A stretch of 64,000 bases of DNA from NCBI GenBank assembly GCA_963377175.1, contig CAUJNA010000447.1:610056-674055 (forward strand). Reading direction: 5' to 3'. Shown piece by piece: positions 58,496 to 64,000 of the stretch. The position numbers and the translations under genes are program-made. Origin of the DNA: Effrenium voratum. Lineage: Eukaryota > Sar > Dinophyceae > Suessiales > Symbiodiniaceae. Every line of letters starts with the position of its first letter. Positions within the stretch are counted from its first letter, which is position 1. The notes beneath the pieces are model-generated. The model made no database searches. It was not told the origin of the DNA and saw only the letters and a list, made by a program, of their open reading frames with translations.

Positions 58496-59286
58496 CTTGC
58501 CAGCAAGGGTAGATCAACCCTCAATATGATAATATGGCAACCCTCGTTGCAAGACATCAGAACCTGGAATTCGCTATTGACGCTCAGCCTCAAAGCATAG
58601 GCTTAGTACTTAGGCAGACTGTCAACCTTGTCTGCCACTCTGAACTGCCGCCCCGGAGACTTACTTTTGGCCGGGACCGGCTTTTCTTCCAAACTTGGCC
58701 CACACGACAGGCTGGGACAATGTCAAGCTGCTCACGGAAAAGTCAAATTCCTAGTGTTGCCAGAAACTGTCCAAACAAACATGACACTGTCCTGAACGAT
58801 GTTGTTTCACTTCTTGAAAGCAGCCCGCTCACGCGCGGTCAGAAATTCATGTAAGGTGTCGATTCAACACAACATTTTCAGCGTAAGATCTGTCCGTCGC
58901 GATGCCACACTTGTCGCATAAAGGGACGCCAGGCGTGCAACAAAAGCCAAAGGATCCTGCGTCCTGGGCTTTGGACTCTGCCATAGTGCAAACCCCTCGG
59001 TGGGCAATTTTCGATCCCAACATGGATTGCATCCAAAACAACCAACGGTCTTTCATTAGAAATTCCCGTTTCCCGCGGCTCCTGAGTCACTGAGCTGCCG
59101 GCTGCCATAAAGGGCACGGCTGACCTGTGAGGCTGGCGCACTGTTCCCACTGCAGCTTTGGACCGCCTGAAATTCCTAGGCCCCAGAAAGCGGTGTGCAC
59201 CGAAATGATCTAGGCTGACATAAATGACAATTGAAATGATGGCCAAAAGCAACTGACCACTAAGAACACTCATTCACATTACTTGC

Positions 59287-59461
59287 CTTGTCCGAATGCT
59301 CCTGAAGTCGAGCATCTCGAGCAGAATGCTCCTGCGAGGCGCTTCAGCGTCTCGTCTTATTTCCCTGACTCCGGGATACTCCAGGTGCATTCGCAATCTC
59401 AATAAAACATGATCCACGGGCAAATCCCTGCGGATCAGCATTATGTTGTATATCTGCTTTC
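59287..59461 (-). CDS. protein-coding exon, faintly like a cation-channel C-linker
   Basis: 57 codons, including KQIYNIMLIRRDLPVDHVLL and RRSILLEMLDFRSIRT, between AG at 59463-59462 and a consensus GC donor GCAAGT at 59286. The rhythm of basic helix, RDLP, then an LLEML end recalls the C-linker after the pore of cyclic-nucleotide-type channels. No pore or nucleotide-binding motif was found nearby, so the family is unproven. It may be an upstream exon of the MORN gene or belong to a separate gene. Confidence 0.55.
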
Positions 59462-59799
59462 CTCGCGACACACACACATATATATATATATATACATATA
59501 TTGCATGCAGAATCCTGCATTCGTGCCAAGCTGTCCAAATGCAACATGAAGGGCGCCATCGAGTGCTGTGATCTTCTGAAAGCGGCCAAGTTGGAAGGGG
59601 GTTCCGGTGACGCAAAGGTTGGGAGTTTCTCGCAAAATTGAAGATGTCCGACGAAATTGGAGGGGGAAAGGATGTTCTTACACACAAGTAGAAGGGCTTG
59701 ATGTCGCAGCATCACCTACAGCGATTTCATGACCCAGTCTTTGCTCGTTTCGTTTTGAACACATAGCGGCGTTGGGTGTTTCTTCCAAAAGGGCTGTAG

Positions 59800-62030
59800 A
59801 ACGGGTGCGGATTTATTTTGGGATTTTTTTTCGTTTCTTTTTGGGTTTTTTTTTTTTCCGTTTTTCGCTCGTCAACATCCCCAGCATCGTTTTCAACATC
59901 CCCCGCATGTACGACCAACATCCCTAGCATCACCAACAAATGGTGGGTAACAAAATCCAAGAAAAACAGAGCGGGGTAGTGATGATTCGAACAGGGGTGC
60001 AATTAAATCTCTGCAAAAAGTCTAAAAAGTAGCGGGGGGGTTGGGGGGGGCGGCAGCCCCCCCCATGATGTTCGAAGAATTTGTAGAAAATCTAAAACGT
60101 AGCGGGGGGGTTGGGGGGGGGCGGCAGCCCCCATGATGTCGGAAGAAGTGGTGATTCAAGTAGGGGTGCAATGATTCAAGAAAGGGTGTGATAGAATTTA
60201 AAAGGCAGCGGGAGGGTTGGCGGGGGTGGCTTCCCCTATGATGTTCGAAGAAATGCATACATACAGACATACACGGACTACACAGATTACCTAAAATGTC
60301 GTATTTTGCAGCATTTTCTTGCGAAATTGGACGCTCGAAAAAGTGATGATTCAAACAGGGGTGCAATTCAATCTCTGCCGGGCCAGTAAAGTGTCGTATT
60401 TTACAGCATGTTCTCGCGAAATTGACGCATTTTACACTAGCCCGTCAACATCCCCCGCATGTCCCACCAACATCCCTAGCATCACCCACAAATCGTGTGA
60501 CGGGATCAAAGAAATGATGATTCAAGTAGGAGGGCATGTCAATCCCTGTAAAAAAAAATGCCCCCCCACGATGTTGTTTGCAGAAGTGATGATTTGAATA
60601 GGGGTGCAATTAAATCTCTGCAAAAAGTCTAAAAAGTAGCGGGGGGGTTGGGGGGGGCGGCAGCCCCCCCCCATGATGTTCGAAGAATTGATGATTCAAC
60701 TAGGGGTGCAATTAATTAAATCTCTGTAGAAAATCTAAACGTAGCGGGGGGGGTTGGGGGGGCGGCAGCCCCCCCATGATGTCGGAAGAAGTGGTGATTC
60801 AAGTAGGGGTGCAATGATTCAAGAAAGGGTGTGATAGAATTTACAAGGCAGCGGGAGGGTTGGCGGGGGTGGCTTCCCCTATGATGTTCGAAGAAATGCA
60901 TACATACAGACATACACGGACTACACAGATTACCTAAAATGTCGTATTTTGCAGCATTTTCTCGCGAAATTGGACGCTCGAAAAAGTGATGATTCAAACA
61001 GGGGTGCAATTCAATCTCTGCCGGGCCAGTAAAGTGTCGTATTTTACAGCATGTTCTCGCGAAATTGACGCATTTTACACTAGCCCGTCAACATCCCCCG
61101 CATGTCCCACCAACATCCCTAGCATCACCCACAAATCGTGTGACTCACGAAGAAGTGATGATTTGAATAGGGGTGCAATTAAATCTCTGCAAAAAGTCAA
61201 GTAGGCAGGATGTTCATGATTCAAATGCTCTCTGTAGAAAATCTAAACGTAGCGGGGGGGGTTGGGGGGGGCGGCAGCCCCCCCATGATGTCGGAAGAAG
61301 TGGTGATTCAAGTAGGGGTGCAATGATTCAAGAAAGGGTGTGATAGAATTTACAAGGCAGCGGGAGGGTTGGCGGGGGTGGCTTCCCCTATGATGTTCGA
61401 AGAAATGCATACATACAGACATACACGGACTACACAGATTACCTAAAATGTCGTATTTTGCAGCATTTTCTCGCGAAATTGGACGCTCGAAAAAGTGATG
61501 ATTCAAACAGGGGTGCAATTCAATCTCTGCCGGGCCAGTAAAGTGTCGAATTTTACAGCATGTTCTCGCGAAATTGACGCATTTTACACTAGCCCGTCAA
61601 CATCCCCCGCATGTCCCACCAACATCCCTAGCATCACCCACAAATCGTGTGACGGGGTCAAAGAAATGATGATTCAAGTAGGAGGGCATGTCAATCCCTG
61701 TAAAAAAATATAAAAAGCAGCGGGGGGGTTGGGGGCTGCCGCCCACGATGTTGTTTGCAGAAGTGATGATTTGAATAGGGGTGCAATTAAATCTCTGCAA
61801 AAAGTCTAAAAAGTAGCGGGGGGGTTGGGGGGGGGCGGCAGCCCCCCCCATGATGGTCGAAGAATTGATGATTCAACTAGGGGTGCAACCCCCCCATGAT
61901 GTTCGAAGAATTGATGATTCAACTAGGAATGCAACTAATTAAATCTCTGCAGAAAATCTAAAACGTAGCGGGGGGGTTGGGGGGGGGCCGGCAGCCCCCC
62001 CCATTGATGTCGGAAAAACGCCACCTGCCG
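59800..62030. repeat. tandem array of about 364-bp units with G-run/C-run hairpins
   Basis: Three nearly identical units at 60138-60500, 60781-61144 and 61290-61652. Each starts GTCGGAAGAAGTGGTGATTC and ends CACAAATCGTGTGA. Between them are shorter modules with GGGGGGGTTGGGGGGGGCGG followed by CAGCCCCCCC (for example near 60035, 60105, 60645, 60745, 61255, 61815, 61965) and GATGATTCAA...GGGGTGCAATTAA. Open - strand frames (starting MHPCLNHHFFERPI) recur because the units recur. Confidence 0.93.
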
Positions 62031-62094
62031 AAGAGGAACTGGGAATGCAGAGGATGCGAAAAGCCAAAAAGCCACCAAAAGCCGCATAAACCAG

Positions 62095-62335
62095 CAAAAA
62101 GCCGAAAAGCCTAGAAGCCCAGAAGCCGAGAAGCCGAGAACCCGAAAAGCCAAGAAGCCAAGAAGCCAAGAAGCCAAGAAGCCAAGAAGCCCAGAAGCCG
62201 AGAAGCCGAGAAGCCAAGAAGCCAAGAAGCCGAAAAGCCAAGAAGCCAAGAAGCCGAGAAGCCAAGAAGCCAAGAAGCCAAGAAGCCAAGAAGCCAAGAA
62301 GCCAAGAAGCCAAGAAGCCAAGAAGCCAAAAGCGA
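62095..62335. repeat. 9-bp tandem repeat (AAGCCAAGA)n
   Basis: About 25 copies of AGCCAAGAA/AGCCGAGAA, followed by an A-run at 62336-62353. The - strand frame reading LASWLLGF over and over is an artefact of a 9-bp unit. Confidence 0.93.
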
Positions 62336-62353
62336 AAAAAAAAAAAAAAAAAA

Positions 62354-64000
62354 TCCTAAAATAAATACCCCTCCCTTTAGAACCCCTTTCAGGCCCTGTT
62401 TGAAGTGCCCTGGCTTCTTTGTGGGGGGCTACAAAGGGTCCCAAACCGGTGTCGAGGGCAGGCTTGGGAAACATCCCCAACGGTTCGGGGGAACTGCTCA
62501 TTCTTGATTCTTGGGCACACCTTGATTCACTCCACTACGCCTCCCTCAAGGCGAACTTACATGTGCCTATGCTCTGCTTTCATTCAGCCAGTGTCGTCTC
62601 CAAATGTAAACACCTGGCTTTTTGCGGGAGTGTGTCCTCTCAAAGTGATGAACACAAATTGGCCAGGTCCCAAAGCGGCCCAAGACATGTCAACCACAGG
62701 TTTGGAGCCCGCGGGGGCCCGGAGCCCGGACACCTTGGGCCATTTTCCCGAGGCCAAATGATCCCAAATCCATCCACTTGGACTTGCAAAACCACTGGGC
62801 CTGCGTGAACGCAGGCTATATATAACTTCCTTGCCAAAGACGTGAAGAACTGGCGCGCGATTTCGATTTCACAGGGTCCCTACATGCAGGAGGGACTTGG
62901 AAATGCCCGACCAAAACCGTAATGAGAGTTTGGCAGAATTATAGTTGATCCTTCGCCACACCAATCAAATGTTAGCATCTCCATCGGGGCAAGCTGTGCC
63001 TGGCGCATCTTGCGTTGCTCATCACTTGACACCCGCATCACGATTCTAGCCCATTCGCACTTCAGTTCTGTTCAACCCCCCTGTGAAAAATAATTGTTAT
63101 TTACCCCTCCCAAGAAACCCACACAGAAACGGGTCAGACCCATCCACCTGCGAGACGAAGCTTTGCCATTCAGGAAAAAAAACAAGTCAACGCGCGGCCG
63201 AAGACATCCGAAACGTCCGGCTCCTGCACCGCCAGCTTCAGGTCCTTCGCTCCGAGCACAGAGGCCTCGAGAGATCGCTCGGAGATGCTACAACTTGGCT
63301 GCTGCAACGAGCCCTCTGCAAAACGATCGTCCTTTTGTGGGTTACAGTCTTTTCCTTTCACTTTTGGTGGGCTACATATGGACACAGGTGGTTGTTTTTT
63401 CCACTTTTGGTGGGTTACATATGGAAAGCCAACTTGGGACGTCGAGGAAGAAGTTTGAAGTCTAAAGATCCGTTACCCAGTAGCAATCAAGTCAGCTGCT
63501 TCTTGTTCCTGGAACAAATGGGTACCCTGTCGTGCACCAAAGAATCTGGTGCGGGATGATCTAAATCAAAACATGCAAACGTGTGGCAGAAACTGCCGTA
63601 GAACCGAGGGAGTGCTGATGTACGGGGCATTGGGTCAGACTGCTTAAACTGTTAGAGCACTTTCTCCACAATCCAACTTACCGCTTAGCTGGGCTGCCGC
63701 TAAAAATTTAACTTTTGGTGGGTTAAATGGAAACTACCACTAAACACTAACAAGCTAAAAAGCCTAAAGGGATGGCTGGGAGCCACCAAGTTAAGTGGTG
63801 ACGATCACCATAGGCCAACCAGGCTCAGGCATTGACAGCTACAGGCTTGGATATGTGGCTCGAGTGACAGCATGTGGGTGCAGCCATACGCTACGAGTTG
63901 TGTTCACAGCTTCCCGGAAAGGAACTAGTCCCAAAGCAAGAGTTGGAAACCTCCTGAATGAACCACCCACCATACCGAACTACTACCATTGGTGTAACGC
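62354..64000. other. right end of the window, no gene recognised
   Basis: Contains a direct repeat CACTTTTGGTGGG(T/C)TACATATGGA at about 63359-63421, with a third partial copy near 63710. At 63180-63310 both strands are open: the + strand reads RNVRLLHRQLQVLRSEHRGL (coiled-coil-like) and the - strand reads SLEASVLGAKDLKLAVQEPD (faintly C2-like). I cannot choose between them or call a gene. Confidence 0.35.

Larger units (their letters stand above)
56403..59286. other. interval between the MORN gene and the exon at 59287-59461
   Basis: Apart from the candidate exon at 58463-58495 and the hairpin element at 57684-57790, several - and + strand frames are open (for example 58850-59050 on the - strand) but none shows a motif or a convincing pair of splice sites. 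Confidence 0.35.

Noticed and set aside
60022..61518. Three nearly identical - strand frames starting MHPCLNHHFFERPI.
   Set aside because: They recur only because the 364-bp DNA unit recurs, and they cross G/C hairpins; no sign of coding constraint.
61935..62501. A - strand frame with repeated LASWLLGF, like a membrane protein.
   Set aside because: The unit is a 9-bp tandem repeat followed by an A-run; no domain or splice structure.

Overview
The window is nuclear DNA of a protist, most likely a dinoflagellate (Symbiodiniaceae or a relative; inference). Reasons: genes made of many small exons (31-244 nt) with introns of 0.2-20 kb; 5' splice sites that are mostly GC or GA, while exons abut introns as AG|G; all recognisable exons on one strand; many dispersed hairpin repeats and very long simple-sequence tracts. 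There is no bacterial, organellar or viral gene content. No annotated open reading frame spans a whole gene: long open frames on the + strand and inside the microsatellites are compositional artefacts. The genes below were built by reading the reverse complement, finding conserved protein motifs, and requiring that the reading phase match across every junction.

Three genes are reconstructed, all on the - strand. From right to left: (1) a MORN-repeat protein, 11 exons from 56402 to 43722, with a stop codon and eight MORN motifs, and an upstream exon at 59287-59461 that may belong to it or to a separate channel-like gene; (2) a pepsin-family aspartic protease, 14 exons from 35861 to 1652, with both catalytic DTG motifs, the conserved cysteines, the FDG region and the C-terminal stop; (3) a Sec14-like CRAL-TRIO lipid-transfer protein, 11 exons from 22577 to 14360, lying wholly inside the 20.65-kb third intron of the protease gene on the same strand.

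Between and inside the genes lie tracts of (GT)n/(GTGTGC)n at 23.9-25.1 kb, (AC)n/(ACGC)n at 33.4-34.0 kb, (ACAG)n at 41.7-42.2 kb, (AAAC)n and (GACT)n at 45.2-45.7 kb, a tandem array of about 364-bp units at 59.9-62.0 kb, and a 9-bp repeat at 62.1-62.3 kb. At least five families of short inverted-repeat elements (about 90-230 bp) are scattered through the introns, often within 75 nt of a splice site, and one supplies part of a coding exon. A tRNA-like repeat is present twice.

The three genes do not form an obvious pathway. The strongest points are the splice-site usage (18 GC, 6 GA and 9 GT donors among 33 inferred introns), the nested same-strand gene, the variant flap of the protease, the insertion inside the CRAL-TRIO fold, and the hairpin elements at splice sites. 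The 5' ends of all three genes, and all expression evidence, lie outside what the sequence can show.
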